Positions 9,569-17,569 of a stretch of 64,000 bases of DNA are shown one piece after another. Origin of the DNA: Neorickettsia risticii str. Illinois (GTDB lineage: Bacteria > Pseudomonadota > Alphaproteobacteria > Rickettsiales > Anaplasmataceae); assembly GCF_000022525.1 (NCBI RefSeq), contig NC_013009.1, forward strand, positions 806,001 to 870,000, given 5' to 3'. Positions within the stretch are counted from its first letter, which is position 1, and every line of letters starts with the position of its first letter. Below the pieces are notes generated by a model that saw nothing but the letters and a program-made list of their open reading frames with translations, made no database searches and was not told the origin of the DNA. A program made the translations under genes and the position numbers.

Positions 9569-10309
9569 CTAAACTTGCTCCTCAACCAGGATCCGCTCTT
9601 CCATATCAGTGTCATGATAGACCTCTTCGTCTTCGAACGGTACACGTACTGGTGCTGGAGAGAGGGCAAATGACAAATAATCGTCAATCTTCTGCTGCAA
9701 AAGCCCAAGGTTGGAGCTGTCGCTCATGCGACAGTCAGCACCTTCAAGAATTTCAACCTTAAACTTGCCCAGCCTCTCTGAAACGGGAGAGGTAAGCTTA
9801 ACTAAATCAGCAACATCACAAAATTGGTCTTGGTCCCCCTGAACAATCAGGCCAGGCACAATACACGGAGACAAAAAAGAAAAGTCGTATACTTTCAATG
9901 GAAGGGCTACTGCTACGAAGCCTGAAATTTCCGGTCTTCGCATAACCAGATTCAACGCAAGCCAGGCACCAAAAGAAAAGCCAGAAACCCAAAACGAACT
10001 TACCAACGGATAACAGGACTGCAGCCATTCTATAGCGGCATTGGCATCCCTGATCAAATCCTCATCTCGCACGCTAACTTGACCGGAGGAATACCCAACC
10101 CCCCTATAATTCATTCTGAGAACCGAAAAACCCTTGCTAGCAAAACAAGAGTAAATACACTTCACGACTTTGTTTTTCATCGTAGCACCATACCTCGGAT
10201 TAGGCGGCAGAACAAGCGCTACAGACTGGGCACCGGGAACATCATGATAATACCCATGGAGCTTCCCTAAAGAGCTAGCAAAAAGTATTTCAGAACCTTC
10301 CCCTTTCAT
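9569..10309 (-). CDS. Alpha/beta-hydrolase-like protein, catalytic His replaced
   Basis: This protein of about 246 residues has the alpha/beta-hydrolase fold of the small bacterial group with the PNPRYGATMKNKVV oxyanion region and the nucleophile elbow GFSFGAW (Ser112 from the ATG at 10309). An acid candidate is present in VQGDQDQF. Where the family has Gly-Ala-Asp-His, this protein reads GADCRM, with Cys193 replacing the catalytic His. The serine nucleophile is retained, but a standard triad is not visible. A longer start at 10342 adds 11 residues without family similarity. Function unknown; possibly non-catalytic. Confidence 0.8.
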   Translation of the reverse strand: MKGEGSEILFASSLGKLHGYYHDVPGAQSVALVLPPNPRYGATMKNKVVKCIYSCFASKGFSVLRMNYRGVGYSSGQVSVRDEDLIRDANAAIEWLQSCYPLVSSFWVSGFSFGAWLALNLVMRRPEISGFVAVALPLKVYDFSFLSPCIVPGLIVQGDQDQFCDVADLVKLTSPVSERLGKFKVEILEGADCRMSDSSNLGLLQQKIDDYLSFALSPAPVRVPFEDEEVYHDTDMEERILVEEQV

Positions 10310-10559
10310 AGTATGAACAAAAACACCCCAGCAAACCTGCACACCCAGAAATCACGCAACATAAAGCGCGGAACCGTCACTACTTGTTGGACAGATCAAA
10401 AGAGCACAGACGAACATATATTTTCTAACTAATGGAGTAAAAAAGCAATATGCTAAACTTTTTCACGTAACTCTTACACCTTACTGAGTCTCTAATATTC
10501 AACCTATGAAAGGAAGCAACAAATGTGTTAGAGTGGCCTCAATTCTTTTCACTCGTCCC

Positions 10560-12071
10560 ATGCGCTATTACGTTACCACTCCAGTGTATTATGTAAATGA
10601 TAATCCACATATAGGTCACGCATACAGCAGCTTAATAGCTGATGTACTGACAAGAGCACTTAGGTTGGCCGGTCATGAAGTACGTTTCACAACGGGAACC
10701 GATGAGCACGGACAAAAAGTGCAAAATACAGCAAAAAAACATGGAAAATGTGAAATAGACTTTGTAGACCATGTAAGTAGACGCTTCCGTGATTTATGCG
10801 TGGCAATGCATTACGAGTTCTCTGACTTCATACGCACAACCGAAACTAGACATAAAGAAGCCGTTCAAACACTGTGGAGTACCATAAGTAAGAATAATTC
10901 TATTTCCTTGGGCGAGTACTCAGGATGGTACTCTGAGAGAGATGAAGCCTTTTATACAGAAGCCGAACTTCAGAATGGCCTTGCTCCAACAGGGGCACCC
11001 GTGTCGTGGACAAAAGAAGCATGTTACTTTTTTAAACTCTCTCAATTCTCTGAACCGCTGAAGAAGCTTTATGCTGAGAATCCAACATTTATACAACCAA
11101 AAAGTAGATTCAATGAGATGTTGGCCTTCCTTAATACTGGTATGCACGACCTATCCATTTCTAGAACCCGAGTCAAGTGGGGAATAAATGTTCCAGATGA
11201 CCCAGCACACACAGTGTATGTCTGGCTTGATGCACTAACGAATTATGTATCTTCCATTGGCTACCCCAATACAAGTACTGACTCTTTGTTCTCCGCTTTT
11301 TGGGACAATGCACGCGTAATACACATAATAGGAAAGGATATATTACGCTTCCACTCAATATACTGGCCAGCTTTCCTTATGGCAGCAAATTTGAAAACGC
11401 CCGATGTGATACTTGCACACGGCTGGTGGCTTAATGATGGCGAGAAAATTTCAAAATCACTCGGAAACATAATAGACCCATTCGAATTAATTTCTGAATT
11501 TGGTGTAGATCCAGTACGGTATTTCCTTATAAGAGAAATAACAGTTGGGAAAGATGGTAACTTCAGCAAGGTAAATTTAAAAGAACGAATCAACAGTGAA
11601 CTAGCTGACAATATAGGAAACCTTTTCCATAGGACACTCACTTTGACAGCTAAACTACTCGGCCCAAAAATAGGTGAGATCTACGAATCAGAAAATGAGC
11701 TCCTAGAATTTGCGTACTCGCTAGCTAAAGAGTACAAAAATGACATCGAACTACTCGACCTGAATAGCAGCTTGGACAGGATAATACAACTTTCCAGCAA
11801 GGCAAACGAGTATATATCCATGGAAGAGCCCTGGAAACTAAAGGAAAAACCTGAAACAGCAGGTAGAATCTTACATTCAGTGCTAGAAGCACTCAGAGTA
11901 ATTGCTATAGGACTTCAGCCATTTGTTCCACAATCTGCAAGTACTATGCTCGATCTGCTTGCAGTTCCACCAGGAGAACGAAAACTGGCAAACATGAACA
12001 AGGAATCACGTACAAGACCCGGCACACAGATCAAGCTGCCGATCTCACCACTGTTCAGGAAACACCAATAG
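10560..12071 (+). CDS. metG: Methionyl-tRNA synthetase
   Basis: This class I aminoacyl-tRNA synthetase charges tRNA-Met. The HIGH motif is HIGHAYS in the first 20 residues, the KMSKS loop reads KISKS in GEKISKSLGN, and the family block GTDEHGQKVQ is present. It is the short form, without a C-terminal tRNA-binding OB domain; the anticodon-binding helical domain ends the protein. The start was set at ATG 10560 (MRYYVTTPVYYVND), which matches the family N-terminus; an in-frame ATG at 10506 adds 18 residues. It is convergent with trxA. Confidence 0.95.
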   Translation: MRYYVTTPVYYVNDNPHIGHAYSSLIADVLTRALRLAGHEVRFTTGTDEHGQKVQNTAKKHGKCEIDFVDHVSRRFRDLCVAMHYEFSDFIRTTETRHKEAVQTLWSTISKNNSISLGEYSGWYSERDEAFYTEAELQNGLAPTGAPVSWTKEACYFFKLSQFSEPLKKLYAENPTFIQPKSRFNEMLAFLNTGMHDLSISRTRVKWGINVPDDPAHTVYVWLDALTNYVSSIGYPNTSTDSLFSAFWDNARVIHIIGKDILRFHSIYWPAFLMAANLKTPDVILAHGWWLNDGEKISKSLGNIIDPFELISEFGVDPVRYFLIREITVGKDGNFSKVNLKERINSELADNIGNLFHRTLTLTAKLLGPKIGEIYESENELLEFAYSLAKEYKNDIELLDLNSSLDRIIQLSSKANEYISMEEPWKLKEKPETAGRILHSVLEALRVIAIGLQPFVPQSASTMLDLLAVPPGERKLANMNKESRTRPGTQIKLPISPLFRKHQ

Positions 12072-12106
12072 TTGCCCGTGACTCTACAAACGCAAGGGAA
12101 ACAAGA

Positions 12107-12424
12107 CTAGGAGAACGTGGCAACCCACTCTTTGAGTTGCGACAGTGACAGAGCCCCAACTTTACGATCCACAATTTTTCCGTCTTTAAACAGGATCAAC
12201 GTTGGAACAGCCCTTACACCATTAGAGACAGCCAAGTCCTGACCAGGACCATCTATATTGACTTTATATACCTTCACATTTTCAGCGGACTCCGCAAAAG
12301 CCTCAAGTGTAGGAATTAACTGCTTACACGGCGCACACCAATCTGCCCAAAAATCCAAAAGAACAAGGCCAGGAACCCCAGAAACCTGCGTCGAAAAATC
12401 TTTCAGTTCATCCATAAGAGCCAC
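12107..12424 (-). CDS. trxA: Thioredoxin
   Basis: This cytosolic protein disulfide reductase has 105 residues with the classical active site WCAPC, preceded by LLDFWADW and followed by the cis-Pro segment RAVPTLILFKDGK. The first start is a GTG immediately adjacent to the rplS stop codon; the ATG three codons later (12415) is an alternative. The arrangement implies translational coupling at the end of the rplU-rpmA-trmD-rplS-trxA unit. Confidence 0.95.
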   Translation of the reverse strand: MALMDELKDFSTQVSGVPGLVLLDFWADWCAPCKQLIPTLEAFAESAENVKVYKVNIDGPGQDLAVSNGVRAVPTLILFKDGKIVDRKVGALSLSQLKEWVATFS

Positions 12425-12787
12425 TTAATTACGATATTCTTTTCTTATTCTCGTTGCCTTCCCGGTTAGAGCCCTAATATAGTAAAGCTTAGCCCTTCTC
12501 ACTCTACCCTCTCTCTCAACTGAAATGGACTTGATTGAAGGCCAGTACAAACGAAAAGTACGCTCGACATAAACATCATGCACAGAAAGCTTACGCAAAG
12601 TGAAAGAAGAATGCACACCCTTGTTACTTTTTCCAATACAAAGACCCTTAAAAACTTGAGTACGTCCAGAGGTACCTTGGACATAAAACTCTACACTCAT
12701 AGTGTAGCCGGCTCTAAACTCGGGATAGTTCCTACCTTCAGAAAGAGCTTCCCTCTGAGCCTCATTAAATTTAGCTAAGATACCCAT
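12425..12787 (-). CDS. rplS: 50S ribosomal protein L19
   Basis: L19 sits at the 30S-50S interface. The 120-residue protein contains the family blocks VYVQGTSGRTQVFKGLCIG, FTLRKLSVHDVYVERTFRLYWP, and the C-terminal RRAKLYYIRALTGKATRIRE-like end. It is preceded by trmD (23 nt gap) and abuts trxA, the normal neighbourhood for the trmD-rplS pair. Confidence 0.97.
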   Translation of the reverse strand: MGILAKFNEAQREALSEGRNYPEFRAGYTMSVEFYVQGTSGRTQVFKGLCIGKSNKGVHSSFTLRKLSVHDVYVERTFRLYWPSIKSISVEREGRVRRAKLYYIRALTGKATRIRKEYRN

Positions 12788-12810
12788 ATCGACTTGTTAT
12801 AAAATCAAAC

Positions 12811-13488
12811 CTAACCTTTTTCTTCAACCAAATCCGGCCTATTTCTACCCGTCGTGGTTGCAGCGGAGTTAACTCTCCACTCACTTATTTTCCTGTGGTT
12901 TCCACTCATAAGAACCTCAGGGACACTCAATCCTTTCCAGAGGTTCGGCCGCGTGTAATGGTCGTACTCCAATGAGGAACCGACAAAGCTCTCACACTCG
13001 AGACTCTGCAGATTACCTAAAACTCCGGGAATACATCTTACACAACTGTCTATCACCGCCATAGCAGCAATTTCACCACCAGAAAGCACGTAATCACCGA
13101 CACTGAGCTCTTCAACATTGTAGTAATTCAAGAATCTTTGGTCAACTCCTTCGAAGCGTCCACAAATTAACAGGACACTATCGGCTTCCACTAAACTAGC
13201 GATAGAGTTCTGTACGAATTTCGTGCCCCTAGGGCTAAGAAATATACGCCTCTTTATCTCATAGGTAGAGTTAGCATACTCAAACGCCTCGCCCAGGACA
13301 TCCGCACGCATCACCATACCAGGTCCCCCACCGTAAGGAGCATCATCAACGCGGCTATTTACAGCAAAACGCCTTATCGGAACCACTTCGAGGGACCAAC
13401 ATCCACTGGCCAACCCCCTACCGATTACAGACGCACCCAAAGGCCCAGGAAAAACCTCCGGAAACATCGTCAGGACGACAAAGCGCAC
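12811..13488 (-). CDS. trmD: tRNA (guanine37-N1)-methyltransferase
   Basis: TrmD methylates G37 next to the anticodon using S-adenosylmethionine and a trefoil-knot fold. The 225-residue sequence starts with the family VLTMFPEVF block and has VDDAPYGGGPGMVM, LICGRFEGVDQRF, and the SVGDYVLSGGE motif. The protein ends soon after the C-terminal helical domain (HRKISEWR). It lies between rpmA (12 nt) and rplS (23 nt) in one strand-consistent block. Confidence 0.97.
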   Translation of the reverse strand: MRFVVLTMFPEVFPGPLGASVIGRGLASGCWSLEVVPIRRFAVNSRVDDAPYGGGPGMVMRADVLGEAFEYANSTYEIKRRIFLSPRGTKFVQNSIASLVEADSVLLICGRFEGVDQRFLNYYNVEELSVGDYVLSGGEIAAMAVIDSCVRCIPGVLGNLQSLECESFVGSSLEYDHYTRPNLWKGLSVPEVLMSGNHRKISEWRVNSAATTTGRNRPDLVEEKG

Positions 13489-13499
13489 AACAGAAGGTT

Positions 13500-13748
13500 C
13501 TATAGCACGTGAACAAAACGCCGACCCCTGAGACCGACAGAAAACGATACAGAGCCAGACTTTATAGCGAAAATAGTATGATCGCTACCCATTCCGACAT
13601 TTCTGCCAGGATGAAACTTCGTTCCGCGCTGTCTTACTATTATGTCACCCGGAATTACGGTCTCGCTGCCAAATTTCTTCAAGCCTAACCTTTTACCTAT
13701 CGAATCCCTACCGTTGCTACTACTACCACCGGCCTTCTTCGTTGCCAT
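13500..13748 (-). CDS. rpmA: 50S ribosomal protein L27
   Basis: This 82-residue protein begins [16 protein letters not shown], the flexible N-terminal arm that reaches the peptidyl-transferase centre, followed by [30 protein letters not shown]. It is full length without the N-terminal cleavage extension of Firmicutes. It lies downstream of rplU, in the usual rplU-rpmA order. Confidence 0.97.
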   Translation of the reverse strand: MATKKAGGSSSNGRDSIGKRLGLKKFGSETVIPGDIIVRQRGTKFHPGRNVGMGSDHTIFAIKSGSVSFSVGLRGRRFVHVL

Positions 13749-13799
13749 AAGATTTCACGAAAAATAATAAAAAAAACAGACCCCGAGCTGAAAAGTCAA

Positions 13800-14099
13800 C
13801 TACAAAGCAACATCTGTGACTCTGAGGATCGTCACATATTGTCTATGGCCATTCCGCCTGCGCGAATTTTTTCTGCGCCTCTTCTTGAAAATGACAAGCT
13901 TCTCACCTCTTTCTTGCGCTAAAACCTTGGCTTTAACGGTACCAACACCGAAGTGAGGTCTGGCCTCCTCGTCAAGAACACACTTCACACAAGAAATCTC
14001 AACCTCTTTCCCTGGCTCAGCAGCGATCTTCTCCACACTGATAACCTGTCCTTTCCTGACAAGGTATTGTTTACTCCCTTGTTCGACTACCGCAAGCAT
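13800..14099 (-). CDS. rplU: 50S ribosomal protein L21
   Basis: L21 is a 23S rRNA-binding protein. The start was set at the ATG at 14099 (MLAVVEQGSKQYLVRKG), which matches the family N-terminus and gives 99 residues. The open frame extends upstream to 14204, but those 35 residues have no family similarity. The C-terminal KKRRRKNSRRRNGHRQ-type basic stretch is typical. It is the first gene of the rplU-rpmA-trmD-rplS-trxA series. Confidence 0.95.
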   Translation of the reverse strand: MLAVVEQGSKQYLVRKGQVISVEKIAAEPGKEVEISCVKCVLDEEARPHFGVGTVKAKVLAQERGEKLVIFKKRRRKNSRRRNGHRQYVTILRVTDVAL

Positions 14100-14210
14100 A
14101 AAGGCATCCCCGACACCACTGGAGAAGATTGTAAATCCTGACTCAAAAAAAGTAAAGTACAGCCTCACGGGCCAAGGCTTAGATATTGTGCACCTGTATA
14201 TCAATACAAC

Positions 14211-14801
14211 TTATACAGCTCTACGATTCGCGAATGCTATTCCCAGTGTTCCCTCATCTAGATAGTCCATTTCGCTACCTACAGGTATGCCATGCGCTAA
14301 AAACGACAATTTTACCTGTGCACCTTTTAGAACTTCGACTATGTATTGTGCAGTCGTCTGACCTTCTACAGTCGCGTTGGTGGCAATGATCAGCTCTTTT
14401 ACAGCTCCGGAAGAAACTCTCCGTTTTAATTTTTCTATTTGCAACGTTTCTGGAGTAATACCATTCACAATGGATAATGCACCATTCAGCACATGATATC
14501 TTCCACTGTGTACTCCGGCCTTTTCTATTGCCCAGAGATCAGTAATCTCTTCGACTACGCATACAATATCTGAGCTTCTTTTAGTGCTTCTACAAATTGA
14601 ACAGGGTGATTCACTTTCAAGATTTCCGCACAGCTCACAGTGCTTGATGGTCTCGAAAAGAACCTGCATCGTATCGATAAACCGCATCAACGTTGTCTCC
14701 TTCGATTTCAATAAATGCAAGACTATTCTCCTTGCTGATTTAGGCCCCAATCCTGGCAAACTTTCAGCGAGGTTTATTAGAGCTTTTATCTTCTTGTCCA
14801 T
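14211..14801 (-). CDS. recR: Recombination mediator RecR
   Basis: RecR acts with RecO and RecF to load RecA onto SSB-coated DNA. The 196-residue protein has the N-terminal helix-hairpin-helix (LPGLGPKSARRIVLHLL), a four-Cys zinc finger (CELCGNL and CSICRS), then the Toprim domain starting VCVVEEITDLWAIEKAG and ending in the Walker B-like TLGIAFANRR. It is complete. Confidence 0.96.
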   Translation of the reverse strand: MDKKIKALINLAESLPGLGPKSARRIVLHLLKSKETTLMRFIDTMQVLFETIKHCELCGNLESESPCSICRSTKRSSDIVCVVEEITDLWAIEKAGVHSGRYHVLNGALSIVNGITPETLQIEKLKRRVSSGAVKELIIATNATVEGQTTAQYIVEVLKGAQVKLSFLAHGIPVGSEMDYLDEGTLGIAFANRRAV

Positions 14802-14871
14802 TAACTTTATTGTTCAATCGCGTGTATAATCATATCCGGGTTTTGCGTCTGCGCACATTCTGTGTTTGTGT

Positions 14872-15561
14872 ATGTCTTATAAGTTGTTTCTGTGCGGCTT
14901 AGCTGCTCTTATTTCTTTTTCGCTTGCTTTTTCCGCACCGTCGTCCTTGCACTCTGATGCGTTAAAATTCAATCCTAGAACAGTGAGGGTAAGTGAAAAC
15001 CTTCTCTTTCCCGCTGATTTACCTGTAGGTAGCACTGATGCGCCTATTACGATAGTTGATTACTCCTCTTTCTCCTGTACACACTGCAAGGCTGCCTTTG
15101 AAAAGCTTATCCTACCTGTATACGAAAAATACGTTAGGACAGGCAAAGTCATGCTAATCATGAGGGACTTTCCGCTTGATAAGTTATCGTTCAATGCGTC
15201 TGTTTTTCTTGGGTGCTATCGTAAAACCATAATCCCTGATGACGAACACGTGATCAGACTAATAACAAAACTCTTTGATATCGGAAGCGGCGCAAAAAGC
15301 AAGGAAGATGCTGAAAAAATGTTTGACGGTATTGTTTCGGATTCGAATCTTCAGGGGAGCACAAAAGAGAAGTTTCTCTCCTGCATGGAAGACCTTGGTG
15401 TCAAGGACGAGGTGTTATATTCAAAGCTGTTCGGAATCAAGAAAATAGGTATTGATGGTACCCCGATGATTTTCATCAATGGTGAAAGGTACACGGGACC
15501 TTTTAAATTTTCTTTTTTTGAGAGGAAGATAGAAAAGATCCTGAACGATAGAAAATCATAG
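14872..15561 (+). CDS. Exported DsbA-family thiol oxidoreductase
   Basis: This protein of about 229 residues has an N-terminal signal peptide (LFLCGLAALISFSLAFS) and a thioredoxin/DsbA-like domain with active site CTHC at the start of the first helix (SSFSCTHCKAAFEK). The cis-Pro region reads IDGTPMIFING. Similar Anaplasmataceae proteins act in periplasmic disulfide formation for outer-membrane and secretion components. ATG at 14872 is preferred to the one two codons upstream. A second DsbA-like gene follows. Confidence 0.87.
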   Translation: MSYKLFLCGLAALISFSLAFSAPSSLHSDALKFNPRTVRVSENLLFPADLPVGSTDAPITIVDYSSFSCTHCKAAFEKLILPVYEKYVRTGKVMLIMRDFPLDKLSFNASVFLGCYRKTIIPDDEHVIRLITKLFDIGSGAKSKEDAEKMFDGIVSDSNLQGSTKEKFLSCMEDLGVKDEVLYSKLFGIKKIGIDGTPMIFINGERYTGPFKFSFFERKIEKILNDRKS

Positions 15562-15766
15562 AGGGATAGCAGGTAAAATCGGACTATTTATCCAGTTAAG
15601 GTTCACTTATCTCCTGACAATCTCTCTGGCTTGATTAGACTACGGTGTATGTGATGCTCGGCTTATGAGAGACACTATGTGTCAGTCTCACACAGAGCTT
15701 TAAAAGTGCGGGTTCACAACTATTACAAATCGTCCAGTTACAAACTATGCGTATGATTGGCCAATG

Positions 15767-15795
15767 TTGACATTACGCAAGTTAATTAAGACAAT
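15767..15795 (+). promoter_or_regulatory. Candidate sigma-70 promoter for second DsbA-like gene
   Basis: A perfect -35 TTGACA at 15767-15772 is followed after 17 nt by GACAAT at 15790-15795 (4 of 6 to TATAAT). It lies 40 nt upstream of the ATG at 15836 and downstream of the longer candidate ATG at 15764, so it supports the 15836 start. Confidence 0.4.
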
Positions 15796-15835
15796 ACTGC
15801 GTTGTTGGTTTTATTCCTGTTCCACTGTCCTAAAA

Positions 15836-16609
15836 ATGAGAACCTTTTTGTTAGTACTTGCCCTTGTTGCTATAGCAGGTTTTCCTTTTGTGTCGAATTG
15901 GTATTACGGGCGTGTCAGAGACTCTTATGCGATCTCGCAAACGGAGAAGGTCGTGGAAGAGTACATAAAGAAGAATCCAGAAAAAATACTAGAGTCAGTA
16001 AACCAGTATCGTCTCGCACAGTTTGAGGAACAACAAAAACAAAAAGAGCAGGAAATGAGCAGGCTGATAGCTCAGCACAAAAGCGAGGTTTTTGACACTC
16101 GTTATCCGTCCTTTGTCGCAGAAAATGGAAAGGCTACCTTGGTTGAATTCTTCGATGCTTCGTGTGGCTATTGTAAGCTCGCCTCACAAATTCTGCTGAA
16201 GTTAAAACGTGATTATCCCAATGTTACGTACACTCTGAGGAGTTTGCCTATTCTTGGACAGAGCTCGTTGATTGCTGCAAAATACGATACCGGTGTTTTT
16301 CTTTTTATGAAGGAGAAAGACATTCAAGATTCGAAGTACTCTGATTTTCACTCCAAGCTAATGTCTCATGAGGGTACTTACACACCAGAGGTCGTCACAG
16401 GAATACTTTCTGAAATCAGCCTTGATCCGCAAGAAGTATTGAAATTCGTCGAGAAGAATGAGGGTGAAATTTCCAGTATGGTCGAGGCAACCGTACAACT
16501 TGCACAAAAATTGCGGCTAGAGGGAACGCCCGTATTTATCGTTGGTGATAAGATAGTGCAGGGTGTAAGTGAGGCTGGACTTCGCGAGATACTTGAAAAG
16601 GCATCATAA
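15836..16609 (+). CDS. Membrane-anchored or exported DsbA-family protein (Com1-like)
   Basis: This protein of about 257 residues has an N-terminal hydrophobic segment (FLLVLALVAIAGFPFV), a charged helical region (EKVVEEYIKKNPEKILESV and a Gln/Glu/Lys-rich coiled coil), then a DsbA/DsbG-type thioredoxin domain with CGYC in FFDASCGYCKLAS and the cis-Pro motif LEGTPVFIV. This layout resembles the Com1/DsbA-like proteins of intracellular bacteria. The start at 15836 places the hydrophobic segment at the N-terminus; a start at 15764 would add 24 residues. Confidence 0.87.
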   Translation: MRTFLLVLALVAIAGFPFVSNWYYGRVRDSYAISQTEKVVEEYIKKNPEKILESVNQYRLAQFEEQQKQKEQEMSRLIAQHKSEVFDTRYPSFVAENGKATLVEFFDASCGYCKLASQILLKLKRDYPNVTYTLRSLPILGQSSLIAAKYDTGVFLFMKEKDIQDSKYSDFHSKLMSHEGTYTPEVVTGILSEISLDPQEVLKFVEKNEGEISSMVEATVQLAQKLRLEGTPVFIVGDKIVQGVSEAGLREILEKAS

Positions 16610-17001
16610 GCAATAATTTACTTTAGCTTCCTCATTTGGCGTCTTTTTGAACAATTCTGAGCTGCTCGTCGGTTGGGTCTTGTAGTTCTTTGTTCGGGTT
16701 TCCACTCATCCTTCTTCCATAAGCTTTTACGACCTTGACCCTTTCTAGGAGCTTCTGTGATGTTATTTCCTATTCCTATGGAGGTTTCCGTTTTATGGAA
16801 TCACTCCACAATAAACTTACAATTGAACAGCCATAAGAGATAAGTTTTTATATTTTTTTTGAAATAATTAACAGAATGTTCAGCTTTCCGGGCTAGACTC
16901 TGGCCAGATAATTCTGTGCGGCAGGGAAAATTTAACTGCCTAGCAGACTTTCAAGACAAAAAAGCAACTTCAAAAATAATAAACTGGAAAGGGGTACGAA
17001 T
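16610..17001. other. Spacer with no supported gene
   Basis: This 392-nt spacer separates the second DsbA-like gene and the small acidic protein. A minus-strand frame of about 60 basic codons (16618-16800) has no usable start codon. The right half is A/T-rich, with a poly-T run near 16853. No RNA gene or convincing terminator was recognised. Confidence 0.5.
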
Positions 17002-17328
17002 ATGATGTCATTAGAATTTCCTTTACATGACGACGATGCACGTATTTACGTTGATGGTGATCTAGCAGAGTTTAGTTTCATTTGTGACGGCAAAGATTTA
17101 TCACGCGAACTTCCAAATCTGCGAACAAAGGACGAGGTCTCGTATGTTTTAGATCATGATCCAAGGTACAACCCAACTCTACTAGAAACAATAAAAGTTC
17201 TTGAACATGACAAAAAGGATGGCTCACTTCCTGAGGACAAGGACAGAACAGAAAACAAGGCAATTATGAATGTTTTGAAACATCTGGATACCGAGGCAAA
17301 GACTGAAAAAGCAAAAAAGAAAAAATAA
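17002..17328 (+). CDS. Small acidic/charged hypothetical protein next to ssa locus
   Basis: This 108-residue protein starts at ATG 17002, preceded by an AAAGGGG ribosome binding site with about 8 nt spacing. It is acidic in the first 60 residues (PLHDDDARIYVDGDLAEF) and ends in a Lys-rich tail of alternating Lys, Ala and Glu (KTEKAKKKK). There is no signal peptide or membrane helix. I recognise no family. Its position immediately before the ssa array, and its Lys/Glu/Asp-rich composition like the Ssa proteins, suggest it may belong to the same accessory locus; this is inference. Confidence 0.6.
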   Translation: MMSLEFPLHDDDARIYVDGDLAEFSFICDGKDLSRELPNLRTKDEVSYVLDHDPRYNPTLLETIKVLEHDKKDGSLPEDKDRTENKAIMNVLKHLDTEAKTEKAKKKK

Positions 17329-17399
17329 CAATTGAAGACTACCGGCTGTACTTAACAAATACAGTCAGGACTGGAAAGCAGGTCACCGCATCCTAATTG

Positions 17400-17569
17400 G
17401 ATCTAAATAATATACACTGGAGGTTCGTATTTTCTATTATGAAAGGGATAGAATGTTAAATTTTATGATTTTTTATAATAAAAATAGATATAAAATTTAG
17501 TAATTTTATAAATTTTTTATAACAAAGGACTACCCTCCCTACATAAAATTTCTAAGACGAAAAATCCCT
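17400..17569 (+). promoter_or_regulatory. AT-rich leader of ssa1, shared with ssa3
   Basis: This very A/T-rich leader has TATAAT at 17474-17479 followed by ATATAAAATTTAG (17488 onward). The same order, TATAAT then ATATAAAACTTAG, occurs upstream of ssa3 at 21174 onward, and both leaders later contain a CTAC(C/T)(A/C)TCCCT block. The match marks either a common promoter or leader, or a duplication boundary. No clear -35 box is visible. Confidence 0.4.

Noticed and set aside
16618-16800. Minus-strand basic reading frame of ~60 codons in the spacer before the small acidic protein
   Set aside because: There is no ATG, GTG or TTG near its 5' end and no ribosome binding site; the composition is probably a by-product of the base content.
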